Both the position numbers and the translations under genes were made by a program. From CBDFNC01 sp965249895 (GTDB lineage: Bacteria; Pseudomonadota; Gammaproteobacteria; Enterobacterales; CBDFNC01): a DNA stretch of 64,000 bases. The DNA is taken from positions 1,302,001 to 1,366,000 of the forward strand of contig CBDFNC010000001.1 of the NCBI GenBank assembly GCA_965249895.1. Reading direction: 5' to 3'. The notes beneath the pieces were generated by a model that worked only from the letters and a program-made list of their open reading frames with translations, was not told the origin of the DNA and ran no database searches. This document shows, piece by piece, positions 7,729 through 17,172 of this stretch; position 1 is the first letter of the stretch, and each line of letters opens with the position of its first letter.

Positions 7729-9450
7729 ATGTCACTGCTAGAAGTGAAAAATCTTCGGATTGAATATCCATCTCGTTTTGGTGTGATGGCTGCGGTAAAA
7801 GATTTATCTTTTTCCATCGAAGCTGGCGAAATAGTTGGTGTCGTAGGTGAATCAGGTGCGGGTAAATCCACCGTAGGTAATGCCGTTATAGATTTATTAA
7901 GTCCGCCGGGGCGTATCGCCAACGGAGACGTCTATTTAAACGGCGACAAAATTTCCGGTCTAAACCTGGATCAAATGCGCGAAATTCGCGGCTCAAAGAT
8001 CGGGTTTATTTTCCAGGATCCCATGACCTCGCTAAATGCCTTATTCACTATTGAACAGCAGATGGTTGAAACCTATCTGGCCAATATGGATATTTCAAAG
8101 GAAGAGGCTTATAAGCGTTCGATAAAAATGCTGGACGCAGTGGGCATTCCACAACCGGAAGTCCGAATTAAACAATATCCTCATCAGTTTTCCGGTGGTA
8201 TGCGACAAAGGGTGGTTATTGCAATTGCCCTGAGTTGTGAACCCGACCTTATTATTGCTGATGAGCCAACCACGGCGTTAGATGTGTCCATCCAGGATCA
8301 GATCCTGGATTTAGTACGCACCTTGTGTAAAGAGCGCAAAGTCGGCTGTATGTTGGTAACCCATGATATGGGGGTGATATCCAATGTTACCGATAAAGTC
8401 GCCGTTATGTACCGTGGTGAGTTGGTAGAAATGGGTGATACCGAGCAGGTATTGGGACAGCCTAACCATGACTACACCAAGAGCCTGATTTCAGCAGTGC
8501 CTCGCAGCGATGTAAAATTAGTGCGTTTTCCTTTGGTGAGCTATATCGAGGAAGCGGAAGAGCTACATCAGCTGGATGTCGCAAATCACTGGCTTGGACA
8601 GTCGCAGGATTTTCGTAAATACGAAGGCGCCTTGCTCCAGGTTAAAGATGTTAACCTGAGGTTTGTTACCAAAGATTCATTTTTTGAAAGCCGTCGTGAA
8701 TATGTACAAGCGTCCAACCAGGTTAGCTTCGAAATTTTCGAAGGAGAGACCTTTGGCCTGGTTGGGGAAAGTGGTAGTGGTAAGAGTACCATCGCCCGAG
8801 CAATCGCCGGACTATATCCGCCCGATAACGGCCAGATCATTTTCGAAGGTATCGATTTAACCGCCTTAAAAGGGGAGAGGCAACGTCGTCCGTTAAGGCG
8901 TCAGATGCAGATGGTGTTCCAAAACCCTTATACCTCGATGAACCCAAGGATCAAAATTGGCGAGATTATTGCGGAACCAATTCGGTTCCATAAGCTCGCG
9001 GAAAATAACCGTCAGGTAGATCAGATAGTGGCTGACCTGCTGGATCATGTGGGATTGGGACGAAAATCTGCGCTTAAATTCCCCCACGAATTTTCCGGTG
9101 GGCAGCGGCAGCGGATTTCCATCGCTCGCGCCTTGGCGACCCGGCCTAGGTTCCTGATTTGTGACGAGCCTACATCCGCGCTGGATGTCTCGGTACAGGC
9201 ACAGATCCTGAACTTGCTGAAAGATTTACAGGATGAATTAAATTTGACCATGCTGTTTATCAGCCATGATTTACCGGTTATTCGTCAAATGTGTGATCGC
9301 GTCGGGGTGATGAAGCAAGGAACCTTGCTAGAAGTGTCAGATTCGGAAAAACTGTTCACCGCACCCGAGCATGAATACAGTAAACACTTGATTTCTTTGA
9401 TGCCGGAATTTAAAGGCCTGAGTCGTGAAGGTCTGGAAATAGCAAGTTAG
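7729..9450 (+). CDS. Peptide-type ABC importer ATPase, two fused ATP-binding domains
   Basis: Cytoplasmic ATPase of an oligopeptide/dipeptide/glutathione-class importer with both nucleotide-binding domains in one chain of 573 aa. Domain 1: Walker A GESGAGKS (40-47), signature SGGMRQR (about 155), Walker B with DE at 178-179. Domain 2: Walker A GESGSGKS (about 346), signature SGGQRQR (about 456), Walker B DEPTSALD (about 479). The fusion and the gene order ATPase, binding protein, permease, permease recall E. coli gsiABCD; YejF is another fused homologue. The substrate cannot be fixed from sequence. Confidence 0.93.
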   Translation: MSLLEVKNLRIEYPSRFGVMAAVKDLSFSIEAGEIVGVVGESGAGKSTVGNAVIDLLSPPGRIANGDVYLNGDKISGLNLDQMREIRGSKIGFIFQDPMTSLNALFTIEQQMVETYLANMDISKEEAYKRSIKMLDAVGIPQPEVRIKQYPHQFSGGMRQRVVIAIALSCEPDLIIADEPTTALDVSIQDQILDLVRTLCKERKVGCMLVTHDMGVISNVTDKVAVMYRGELVEMGDTEQVLGQPNHDYTKSLISAVPRSDVKLVRFPLVSYIEEAEELHQLDVANHWLGQSQDFRKYEGALLQVKDVNLRFVTKDSFFESRREYVQASNQVSFEIFEGETFGLVGESGSGKSTIARAIAGLYPPDNGQIIFEGIDLTALKGERQRRPLRRQMQMVFQNPYTSMNPRIKIGEIIAEPIRFHKLAENNRQVDQIVADLLDHVGLGRKSALKFPHEFSGGQRQRISIARALATRPRFLICDEPTSALDVSVQAQILNLLKDLQDELNLTMLFISHDLPVIRQMCDRVGVMKQGTLLEVSDSEKLFTAPEHEYSKHLISLMPEFKGLSREGLEIAS

Positions 9451-9464
9451 TCGATATTTAATTT

Positions 9465-9488
9465 TTGCCCACTGTTTTCCGTGGGCAA
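9465..9488 (+). other. Hairpin between ATPase and binding-protein genes
   Basis: An 8-bp stem (9465-9472 with 9481-9488) and 8-nt loop with no T-run after it. It is more likely an mRNA processing or stabilising element than a terminator, and could help raise the level of the binding-protein message. Confidence 0.45.
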
Positions 9489-9541
9489 AGCTTAAACATA
9501 AAAGCGTAAAGCATAACGCATAATAATATTGGAGTGAAAAC

Positions 9542-11095
9542 ATGAAGAAAGGACTAAGCAAAATCGCCGGAGCTATAGTGGCTGCAGGTTTGGCATTCAG
9601 TGTCAGCGCTGCGGATATCACTATTGCTTATGATGCGGATCCAGTATCTCTGGACCCACATGAGCAGCTTTCCGGTGGTACACTACAGCTGTCCCATATG
9701 ACGTTTGATCCACTTATTCGTTGGACTCAGGATCTGCAGTTCGAAGGCCGTCTGGCTGAAAAATGGGAGCGTGTCGACCCACTGACTATGCGTTTTCATC
9801 TGCGCAAAGGTGTTAAGTTTCACTCCGGTAATGATTTCAAGGCAAGCGATATTGCCTGGACATTTAACCGTCTAAAACAAAGCGGTGACTTTAAAGGCCT
9901 GTTCGAAGTCTTTAAAGAGGCTAAGGTTATCGATGACCACACTATTGATCTGGTAACCACAGAACCATATCCATTAGTACTGCAGATGGCCACTTACGTT
10001 TTCGCCATGGACGCTGAGTTCTACACGGGTAAAGATGAAAACGGCAAGGAAAAAAGCGATATCGTTAAGCACGGTAACTCGTTTGCTTCCACCAATATGT
10101 CGGGTACAGGTCCCTTTATCGTGACCAGCCGTGAGCAAGGTATTCGCACTAAATTCAAGCGTTTCGACCAGTACTGGGATAAAAATTCTCCGGGTAACGT
10201 AGACAACCTGGATCTGGTGCCAATTAAAGAATCTGCTACTCGTGTTGCCGCGCTGCTATCAGGCGATGTGGATATGATTGCACCGGTTTCTCCAACGGAT
10301 CACAAGCGTGTGAATGAAGCAAAAGGTATCGACCTGGTTACCTTAACGGGTACCCGTATTATCACGCTGCAGATGAACCAGAACTCGAATGAAGCGCTGA
10401 AAGACGCCCGTGTGCGTCAGGCAATCGCTTATGCCATCAATAACGAAGGTATAGTGAAGAAGATCATGAAAGGCTTCGGCACTGTTGCATCACAGCAAGG
10501 ACCGGAAGGTTATGCGGGTTACAACAAAGATCTGGAAGTACGTTATGATCTGAAGAAAGCCAAACAGCTGATGAAAGAGGCTGGCTTTGAAAACGGCTTC
10601 ACCCTGAGCATGATGGCGCCGAACAACCGCTATGTAAACGACGCCAAGATAGCTCAGGCTGCGGCGGCTATGCTGTCCAAGATCAAAATCAAGGTTGATC
10701 TTAAGACCATGCCAAAAGCGCAATACTGGCCTGAATTCGACAAGTGTGCGGCTGACATAATGATGATCGGCTGGCACGCGGATACGGAAGATAGTGCAAA
10801 CTTCTCCGAATACCTGACTATGACGCGTGATAAAGAGACAGGTAAAGGCCAGTATAACTGTGGTCACTTCAGCAATGCGGAAGTCGACAAGCTGGTTGGC
10901 GAAGCGAATACCCAAACAGATCCTGCCAAGCGTTCAGCGACTTTGCAGCGGGTAGAGCAGATCCTTTATGATGAGGCAGCGTTCGTACCACTGCATTGGC
11001 AGAACCAGGCTTGGGGCGCCAAGTCTAACGTTAATATGAAGCCTGTTGTTAACGCCATGAACTTCCCATATCTGGGTGACCTAGTCGTTAAGTAA
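9542..11095 (+). CDS. Periplasmic peptide-binding protein, SBP family 5
   Basis: Extracytoplasmic receptor of the adjacent ABC importer. A signal peptide of about 23 residues ends at VSA-AD. Family motifs follow: DADPVSLDPHEQLSGG, LAEKWERVDPLTMRFHLRKG, VKFHSGNDFKASDIAWTF and SGTGPF. The length of 517 aa fits DppA/GsiB-type proteins. GGAG lies before the ATG. The gene is bracketed by hairpins at 9465 and 11114, as often seen for receptors that must outnumber their permease. The ligand is not predictable here. Confidence 0.93.
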   Translation: MKKGLSKIAGAIVAAGLAFSVSAADITIAYDADPVSLDPHEQLSGGTLQLSHMTFDPLIRWTQDLQFEGRLAEKWERVDPLTMRFHLRKGVKFHSGNDFKASDIAWTFNRLKQSGDFKGLFEVFKEAKVIDDHTIDLVTTEPYPLVLQMATYVFAMDAEFYTGKDENGKEKSDIVKHGNSFASTNMSGTGPFIVTSREQGIRTKFKRFDQYWDKNSPGNVDNLDLVPIKESATRVAALLSGDVDMIAPVSPTDHKRVNEAKGIDLVTLTGTRIITLQMNQNSNEALKDARVRQAIAYAINNEGIVKKIMKGFGTVASQQGPEGYAGYNKDLEVRYDLKKAKQLMKEAGFENGFTLSMMAPNNRYVNDAKIAQAAAAMLSKIKIKVDLKTMPKAQYWPEFDKCAADIMMIGWHADTEDSANFSEYLTMTRDKETGKGQYNCGHFSNAEVDKLVGEANTQTDPAKRSATLQRVEQILYDEAAFVPLHWQNQAWGAKSNVNMKPVVNAMNFPYLGDLVVK

Positions 11096-11113
11096 ACTTG
11101 TAGTAGTGTATTG

Positions 11114-11140
11114 GGGCGGCTAAACGCCGCCCTTGTTTTA
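11114..11140 (+). terminator. Partial terminator after the binding-protein gene
   Basis: The stem GGGCGGC/GCCGCCC (11114-11120, 11126-11132), 5-nt loop, is followed by TTGTTTTA. It lies inside the operon and probably lets only part of transcription reach the permease genes. Confidence 0.8.
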
Positions 11141-11166
11141 TGTAATAGATCTTTCCTGGAATAAAT

Positions 11167-12141
11167 ATGTTTACCTTTTTAATGAAAAGGTTGATTCAGG
11201 CTGTAGTGGTCATGTTAGTGATCAGCCTGGTGGCATTTGCCATACAGGATAACCTGGGTGACCCACTGCGTGAAATCACCGGTCAATCGGTATCCGAAGC
11301 ACAACGTGAAGTAATGCGTACAGAGATGGGGCTCAACGACCCGTTTTGGGTGCAATATACAAGATTTTTGAAGAATGCAGTGCAAGGGGATTTTGGCACC
11401 TCCTATACCTATAACCGGCCTGCGATGGAAGTGATCCTGGACAAACTGGTGGCGACACTGGAGCTGGTGTTTGGGGCTTCATTGATCATTGTCGGTTTAT
11501 CCATACCGCTGGGGGTGTACTCGGCCATCAATCCGAGAAGCTTCTACACAAAAGCGATTTTAGCGTTTTCCAGTGTCGGTATTTCAATACCCGTTTTCCT
11601 TACCGCCATTTTACTGATGTATGTATTTTCCATAGAGCTGGGCTGGTTACCTTCTTATGGCCGGGGCGATACCGCCAACTGGCTAGGCTGGGAGTCCGGC
11701 TTCTTTACCCTGGATGGACTGTCTCATCTGGTGCTACCGTCAGTGGCTTTGGCTTCCATTATGCTACCCCTGTTTATTCGCCTGGTACGTAGTGAAATGC
11801 TGGAACAGCTTAGCTCCGAATACGTAAAGTTTGCCTACGCAAAGGGCCTGGATAAAAAACGCATCTGGTATCTGCATGCGTTAAAGAACACTATGCTGCC
11901 GGTGATCACCGTCGGTGGTGTACAGATTGGCACCATGGTGGCTTATACCATTTTAACCGAATCTGTATTTCAGTGGCCGGGCACGGGTTTCCTTTTCCTG
12001 GATGCCATTAACCGCACCGATACACCGATTATTACCGCATACGTTATCGTTGTTGGTCTTATCTTTGTGGTCACTAATACCCTGGTAGATTTGTTGTATG
12101 GCTTTATTAACCCGACGGTTAAATTAACGGCGAAAGGATAA
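11167..12141 (+). CDS. Peptide ABC importer permease, DppB/GsiC type
   Basis: Inner-membrane subunit, 324 aa, with an N-terminal transmembrane helix (residues 1-28), a periplasmic loop bearing the family segment RTEMGLNDPFWVQY, and a cluster of helices from about 100 on. The ATPase-contact EAA-like loop is visible at YVKFAYAKGLDKKRIWYLHA, and the C-terminal ESVFQWPGTGFLFLDA is typical of this class. It lies 4 bp upstream of the partner permease. Confidence 0.92.
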   Translation: MFTFLMKRLIQAVVVMLVISLVAFAIQDNLGDPLREITGQSVSEAQREVMRTEMGLNDPFWVQYTRFLKNAVQGDFGTSYTYNRPAMEVILDKLVATLELVFGASLIIVGLSIPLGVYSAINPRSFYTKAILAFSSVGISIPVFLTAILLMYVFSIELGWLPSYGRGDTANWLGWESGFFTLDGLSHLVLPSVALASIMLPLFIRLVRSEMLEQLSSEYVKFAYAKGLDKKRIWYLHALKNTMLPVITVGGVQIGTMVAYTILTESVFQWPGTGFLFLDAINRTDTPIITAYVIVVGLIFVVTNTLVDLLYGFINPTVKLTAKG

Positions 12142-12145
12142 TCAC

Positions 12146-13093
12146 ATGAGTACTAGTGAATTAAGCAGCCGTGAACTATCAGCCTGGCAGCGCTTTAAAC
12201 AATCGGATCTGATTTATTATTTCTTGCGCGATAAAGTTGCGATGTTCAGCTTTGCTGTGTTTATGGCTTTTGCCATCGCCGCTTTTGTGTCGCCTTTAAT
12301 TGCGCCCCACGACCCTTATGCACTGGAGTCCATTGATTTAATGGATTCAGAGTTGCCTCCTTCCTGGCTGGAAGAGGGTGATGAGCGCTTTATGCTGGGA
12401 ACCGATGATCAGGGAAGGGACATCTTCAGCACCATACTTTATGGTATGCGCATATCTCTCACCATTGGCGTGCTAGCCGTGGCCTTGCAGATGACCCTGG
12501 GTATTGTTATCGGCTTGACTGCAGGTTATTTCGGTGGCCGCATCGATAACTTCCTGATGCGGGTAGCTGATATACAGCTGTCTTTTTCAACCCTGATGGT
12601 AGCCATTATTATCTCTACCATTTTCAGGGGCGTAATGGGCCTCGAAACATACAGCCAATATGCGGTGCTGATGCTGGTGCTGATCATAGGGATATCCGAA
12701 TGGCCGCAGTATGCCCGTACCGTGCGTGCTACTGTTCTGGCGGAAAAGAAGAAGGAATATGTCGAAGCGGCTAAGGTGATGGGGCTGAAAACGCCACGTA
12801 TTATGTTCAGACATATACTGCCGAACTGCTTGTCGCCAATTCTGGTTATCTCAACGGTGCAAATTGCCAACGCCATCATGAGTGAGGCCGCCCTGTCTTT
12901 CTTAGGTTTGGGCATGCCGGTGACACAGCCTTCCCTGGGGTCGCTGATTAATATCGGCTTCCACTATATTTTCTCCGGATCCTGGTGGATCACTGCCTTC
13001 CCAGCCATGGTTCTGGTGACTCTGGTGCTGGTGATTAACTTGCTGGGTGACTGGTTAAGGGATTTCTTCAACCCTAAAGTTTATAAAGATTAA
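12146..13093 (+). CDS. Peptide ABC importer permease, DppC/GsiD type
   Basis: Second membrane subunit, 315 aa. After a cytoplasmic start and one helix comes the family motif LGTDDQGRDIFSTILYGMRI, then helices and the ATPase-contact loop YVEAAKVMGLKTPRIMFRHI, followed by SEAALSFLGLGM, all diagnostic of the DppC group. It pairs with the permease 4 bp upstream to form the pore. The operon ends with a strong hairpin at 13143. Confidence 0.93.
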   Translation: MSTSELSSRELSAWQRFKQSDLIYYFLRDKVAMFSFAVFMAFAIAAFVSPLIAPHDPYALESIDLMDSELPPSWLEEGDERFMLGTDDQGRDIFSTILYGMRISLTIGVLAVALQMTLGIVIGLTAGYFGGRIDNFLMRVADIQLSFSTLMVAIIISTIFRGVMGLETYSQYAVLMLVLIIGISEWPQYARTVRATVLAEKKKEYVEAAKVMGLKTPRIMFRHILPNCLSPILVISTVQIANAIMSEAALSFLGLGMPVTQPSLGSLINIGFHYIFSGSWWITAFPAMVLVTLVLVINLLGDWLRDFFNPKVYKD

Positions 13094-13142
13094 TGGCGAG
13101 GCTGTATTGTTAGCTTGATTAACAATCCGTGTCTTTGCAGTG

Positions 13143-13168
13143 AAAGCGCAGCCCAGGCTGCGCTTTTT
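13143..13168 (+). terminator. Terminator of the ABC operon
   Basis: The stem AAAGCGCAG/CTGCGCTTT (13143-13151, 13158-13166), 6-nt loop, ends in a T-run to 13168. Confidence 0.85.
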
Positions 13169-13178
13169 AATGGTTCGC

Positions 13179-13517
13179 TTATAATTCCTCTTCTTCTAAC
13201 AACTCACTGATACACAGTTTCACGGCACGCTTGGTGGCATGAACCGTCATTTTATATGCCTTATATTCATCCATAGTCACCTGCCCATCGTCGTTAGTAT
13301 CCATTAATTTGAATTTTCGGGTCAGCTTAGTTTCCATCGCGCCTTGCACTTTGTCCAGTGTCAGAAAGCTATTTCCTGATAAATCAATGGCATTGAACTT
13401 ATCTTGTGGAGAGACAAAATGCTCGGCACCGGGGATTTTAATATTTGCGTTACTTTTTGCTGCCGGTGCCAGTCTCGTATTCGGTTCTGCAATATCCTGT
13501 AGAACAAAGGTTTCCAT
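13179..13517 (-). pseudogene. EF-hand protein remnant without signal peptide
   Basis: The C-terminal part carries one good calcium-binding loop, DTNDDGQVTMDE, preceded by a degenerate first loop DLSGNSFLTLDK about 25 residues upstream. EF-hand proteins of this size are usually exported, but no signal peptide is present. The first 20 or so codons lie out of frame over a sigma-factor fragment read on the same strand (13361-13702). EF-hand-like sequence starts only at about 13455. It looks like the 3' half of an EF-hand gene joined by deletion to a sigma-factor gene. Confidence 0.6.
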
Positions 13518-13702
13518 TGTTCAGCTGGTGCTTGCTGATAATGAGTGACCAGTTTAATCATACTGTCTTGCAGTATATCCAGAGCATCATGGTGACCGCC
13601 TAAGGCGATTCGTGCCATTCGATATGCCTTCTTCTCTATTTGCGCCAAAAACCCCTCCATATTAACAGGGAGGGCTTGTTGGTCATCCTCTAAAGGAATC
13701 AT
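13361..13702 (-). pseudogene. Truncated ECF-type sigma factor, region 2 only
   Basis: Residues 1-84 look like sigma-70 region 2: GHHDALDILQDSMIKLV and PLFYRILQNRIRDWHRQQKV (the -10-recognition helices). After about 13453 the frame continues into about 30 unrelated residues and stops; region 4 (-35 recognition) is absent. The break coincides with the point where EF-hand homology begins in the -1 frame. It is probably non-functional. An intact relative would have about 160-190 aa. Confidence 0.6.
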
Positions 13703-13921
13703 TTATCTTTAAAGTCGCTATTAAATTTTTTGTCAGTATTGATGCTGGCTCAAAAACAGAGAAAATTCAAAGCGAAGGCAGAAGGAAAATCAATAATCAG
13801 ATTTACCCTTTACTGTTGTAACGGTTGAAAACAACTTTGGTTGACAAGCACAAGGAAAAATTCTTGGATTAATTACATGCGGGCACGCGGGGGGTGTAAA
13901 GGCGGGGCTAAGGTACAGATA

Positions 13922-13946
13922 TAAAAAAGGCCCCTTGCGGGGCCCT
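13922..13946 (-). terminator. Terminator of dxs
   Basis: Read on the minus strand, GGGGCC (13944-13939) and GGCCCC (13934-13929) pair around a 4-nt loop, followed by T6 (13928-13923). Confidence 0.85.
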
Positions 13947-13949
13947 TGT

Positions 13950-15815
13950 TTATTGTTCGATATATGCTGTGATAGCTTGTTTTATGCCTTCGCTATCCAG
14001 GCCCAGTAACTGGTAAATTTCCTGCTGACTGCCTTGCTCGATAAAGTTATCCGGTAAACCAAGGTTTAATACAGGTTTAAGGATTTTACGGGCCATTAGC
14101 AATTCATTAATGGCAGAGCCGGCTCCGCCCCTAATGGCATTTTCCTCCACCGTGACCAGGGTGTCATGTTTGTCGGCTAACTCGAGGACGAGGGTTTCAT
14201 CCAGGGGTTTAACAAATCGCATATCTACCAGGGTTGCGTTGAGCTGTTCGGCAACAGTTTTTGCCTGTTGCAGAAAAGTGCCGAAGCACAAAATTGCTAT
14301 GCCTTTACCTTCTCTGAGGACTCGGCCCTTACCTATCTCCATGGCGGTCATGGTTTTCTCGGGCTCGATACCCGTACCTGCTCCCCTCGGGTAACGCACT
14401 ACCGCAGGTTGATTTAATTGATACCCGGTATAGAGCATTTGCCGACATTCGTTTTCATCGGACGGCGCCATAATCACCATATTGGGAATACTGCGCAGGT
14501 AGCTGATATCAAACGCCCCCTGATGGGTTGCTCCGTCGGCCCCGACAATACCGGCCCTGTCTACGGCAAACAACACGGGCAGATTCTGGATGGCCACATC
14601 GTGGATCACTTGATCATAAGCCCGTTGCATAAAGGTGGAGTAGATGGCTACCACAGGCTTTTGCCCGGCGATGGCCAGGCCTGCTGCTAAGGTGACGGCG
14701 TGTTGCTCGGCAATCGCCACATCAAAGTACTGATCCGGGTATTCTCTGGAAAAGCGTACCATTCCGGAACCTTCACGCATGGCGGGCGTAATGGCCATTA
14801 ACTTGTTATCCCGGCCGGCCATGTCACATAACCAGTCGCCAAAGATGTGGGAGAAGGTCGGAGGCGCCCCCGCATCTTTAGGTAACTTATGATGGCTAGG
14901 ATCGAACTTAGGCACCGCATGATAACCTATGGGATCTTTTTCCGCGCACTCGTAGCCTTTACCCTTTTTAGTCATCACATGCAGAATTTGCGGCCCCTTG
15001 AGGTTACGCATATTTTTAAGGGTTTCCACCAGGCCTTTGACATCATGACCGTCAATGGGGCCTATGTAGTTAAAACCAAACTCTTCGAACAAGGTGCCAG
15101 GCACCACCATACCTTTGAGATGCTCTTCGGCACGTCGTGCCAGCTCTTTTATGGGGGGTAAACCGGATAACACCTTTTTACCGCCTTCGCGGATCGTGGT
15201 GTACAGGTTACCGGATAGAAGCTGGGCCAGATGATTGTTGAGTGCACCGACATTCTCAGAGATTGACATCTCGTTGTCATTTAACACCACTAACATATCA
15301 TTGTGCAGGGCGCCCGCATGGTTTAGGGCCTCAAACGCCATCCCTGCGGTGATAGCACCATCACCAATAACGGATACGACTTTGCGACCCAGGCCTTCCT
15401 TTTCAGCGGCTATGGCAAGGCCAGTAGCAGCGCCTATGGATGTAGAGGAGTGACCGACGCTTAACACGTCGTATTCACTCTCTTCGCGCCAGGGAAAGGG
15501 ATGCAAGCCTTTGTATTGGCGTATGCTACCCATTTTTTCACGGCGACCGGTGAGGATCTTATGTGGGTAGGCCTGATGACCCACGTCCCATACCAGATGG
15601 TCAAAAGGTGTGTCATAAACGTAGTGCAGGGCTACAGTGAGCTCCACCACTCCCAAGCCAGATGCCAGGTGTCCGCTGGTGCGGCTAACGGAATTTAACA
15701 GGTATAATCGTAATTCATCACACAACGCTGGCAGCTTGTCTTTAGACATAAGGCGCAAATCTTCAGGGAGATCGGCAAGGGCCAGGGTTGGATAATGTTT
15801 AATATCCAGGCTCAT
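13950..15815 (-). CDS. dxs: 1-deoxy-D-xylulose-5-phosphate synthase
   Basis: Thiamine-diphosphate enzyme joining pyruvate and glyceraldehyde 3-phosphate, the first step of the MEP isoprenoid pathway and a source for thiamine and pyridoxal synthesis. It has 621 aa as usual. Motifs: VGHQAYPHKILTGR with a catalytic His, the ThDP fold GDGAITAGMAFEALNHAG, the pyrimidine-domain Glu in AEQHAVTLAAG, and VRYPRGAGTG. It is the last gene of xseB-ispA-dxs, 6 bp after ispA. Confidence 0.97.
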   Translation of the reverse strand: MSLDIKHYPTLALADLPEDLRLMSKDKLPALCDELRLYLLNSVSRTSGHLASGLGVVELTVALHYVYDTPFDHLVWDVGHQAYPHKILTGRREKMGSIRQYKGLHPFPWREESEYDVLSVGHSSTSIGAATGLAIAAEKEGLGRKVVSVIGDGAITAGMAFEALNHAGALHNDMLVVLNDNEMSISENVGALNNHLAQLLSGNLYTTIREGGKKVLSGLPPIKELARRAEEHLKGMVVPGTLFEEFGFNYIGPIDGHDVKGLVETLKNMRNLKGPQILHVMTKKGKGYECAEKDPIGYHAVPKFDPSHHKLPKDAGAPPTFSHIFGDWLCDMAGRDNKLMAITPAMREGSGMVRFSREYPDQYFDVAIAEQHAVTLAAGLAIAGQKPVVAIYSTFMQRAYDQVIHDVAIQNLPVLFAVDRAGIVGADGATHQGAFDISYLRSIPNMVIMAPSDENECRQMLYTGYQLNQPAVVRYPRGAGTGIEPEKTMTAMEIGKGRVLREGKGIAILCFGTFLQQAKTVAEQLNATLVDMRFVKPLDETLVLELADKHDTLVTVEENAIRGGAGSAINELLMARKILKPVLNLGLPDNFIEQGSQQEIYQLLGLDSEGIKQAITAYIEQ

Positions 15816-15821
15816 ATTCTT

Positions 15822-16712
15822 CTATTTATCGCGTTGAATTATATATCGGGCGAATTCTTCCAGTGACTGGGTATTGTATGCTAAACCGGTCAATGCGTGT
15901 AGCGACTCTTGATAAAGATTTAATGCTTTATCTTTGGCACCCTCTAAACCCAGTAAGGCGGGGTAGGTCGACTTGTTGTGTTGTAAATCTGAGCCCTGGG
16001 GTTTCCCCAGGGTTTTTGTGTCGCTGGTGATATCCAGAATGTCATCTTGCACCTGAAAAGCCAGGCCAATGGCAGCAGCAAAATCATCCAGTTGTGTTTG
16101 CTCATTTTCGTCGATATCCACCTTGGCAATAGCGCCCAATTGCACAGCACAGCGTATTAATGCGCCGGTTTTGGCGCTATGTATGGTTTCCAGCTCAGCC
16201 AGGTTGATTTGTTTACCTTCGGCGGCTAAGTCCAGTGCCTGACCACCACACATGCCCAGATAACCAGATGCCGAGGCAAGAGACTTGACCATTTTTAGCT
16301 GTTGGTTTGGGGTTAGCTGTGATTGATCCTTAGTCAGGATTTCAAACGCCATAGTCTGTAAGGCGTCTCCCGCTAAAATTGCAGTGGCTTCATCGAATGC
16401 GATATGGCAGGTAGGCTGACCTCTGCGCAAGGCGTCATCATCCATCGTCGGCAAATCGTCATGGATCAGCGAGTAGGCATGAATACATTCGATGGCGGCG
16501 GCAGGCGCATCGAGACGCGTTAAAGGGATACCGAGCAAATCACCCGTTGCGTATACCAAGAATGGTCTGACTCGCTTACCGCCAAGTAAAACGCCATAGC
16601 TAATAGCTTCTTTTAGTCGTGGCGAGAGATTCGGTAAGCTGGCTATTTCCTGTTCCAGGACTCGGTTAACTCTATCCCGGTAACTATTTATTTGTTCTGC
16701 GAGCGCAGTCAT
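15822..16712 (-). CDS. ispA: Farnesyl diphosphate (geranyltranstransferase) synthase
   Basis: Prenyltransferase making C15 farnesyl diphosphate from DMAPP/GPP and IPP, the precursor of quinone side chains and undecaprenyl phosphate. The two Asp-rich motifs are present: DDLPTMDDDALRRG and DDILD. GGKRVRPFLVYATG is also diagnostic. The ATG at 16712 gives 296 aa. A TTG at 16733 would add 7 residues but overlaps the end of xseB by 11 bp. The AGGA inside the xseB stop region serves the ATG with a rather long spacing. Confidence 0.95.
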   Translation of the reverse strand: MTALAEQINSYRDRVNRVLEQEIASLPNLSPRLKEAISYGVLLGGKRVRPFLVYATGDLLGIPLTRLDAPAAAIECIHAYSLIHDDLPTMDDDALRRGQPTCHIAFDEATAILAGDALQTMAFEILTKDQSQLTPNQQLKMVKSLASASGYLGMCGGQALDLAAEGKQINLAELETIHSAKTGALIRCAVQLGAIAKVDIDENEQTQLDDFAAAIGLAFQVQDDILDITSDTKTLGKPQGSDLQHNKSTYPALLGLEGAKDKALNLYQESLHALTGLAYNTQSLEEFARYIIQRDK

Positions 16713-16722
16713 GCTTTTGGTT

Positions 16723-16956
16723 TTATTCCTCAAACTTTACCAGTTCGGATTCACCGTCTTTTTGCAACAGGATTTGTACCTGTTGTTCGGCTGTTTTCAG
16801 CTTGTTACCGCTACTTCTGGCCAGGGATATTCCCCGTTCAAATTGCTTTAATGCCTCGTCAAGGGACAACTCTCCCTGCTCCAGCTTATTGACTATTTTC
16901 TCGAGCTCGCCGATAGCGTCTTCGAAGCTCATATTTTCCGGCTTTTTGGTGGCCAT
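16723..16956 (-). CDS. xseB: Exodeoxyribonuclease VII small subunit
   Basis: Small subunit of ExoVII, a single-strand DNA nuclease with XseA. The motif MSFEDAIGELEKIVNKLEQ, then LSLDEALKQFERGI, is diagnostic. The start MATKKPENMSF (ATG at 16956) has GGAG 8 bases upstream and gives the normal 77 aa; upstream TTG/ATG codons in frame would add up to 15 atypical residues. First gene of the xseB-ispA-dxs operon, divergent from pomA. Confidence 0.94.
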   Translation of the reverse strand: MATKKPENMSFEDAIGELEKIVNKLEQGELSLDEALKQFERGISLARSSGNKLKTAEQQVQILLQKDGESELVKFEE

Positions 16957-17172
16957 GGCCAATTCTCCACTGTTTTCCATCATAACCAAAATTCCGGCCA
17001 AGAGTACTCTGGCAATTTCATGGGGTCAAATAACTCGCCTATTAATTTTTTCTTCTGCCTGCCGATACCCTTTTCAGGCAATATTTTCTTGCTGATAACA
17101 TCTTGATATACGAAAATAAACTTAAATGAATTTAATTCGCGTAATAGCGCTTATATGGCAGAGGAATAGAGA

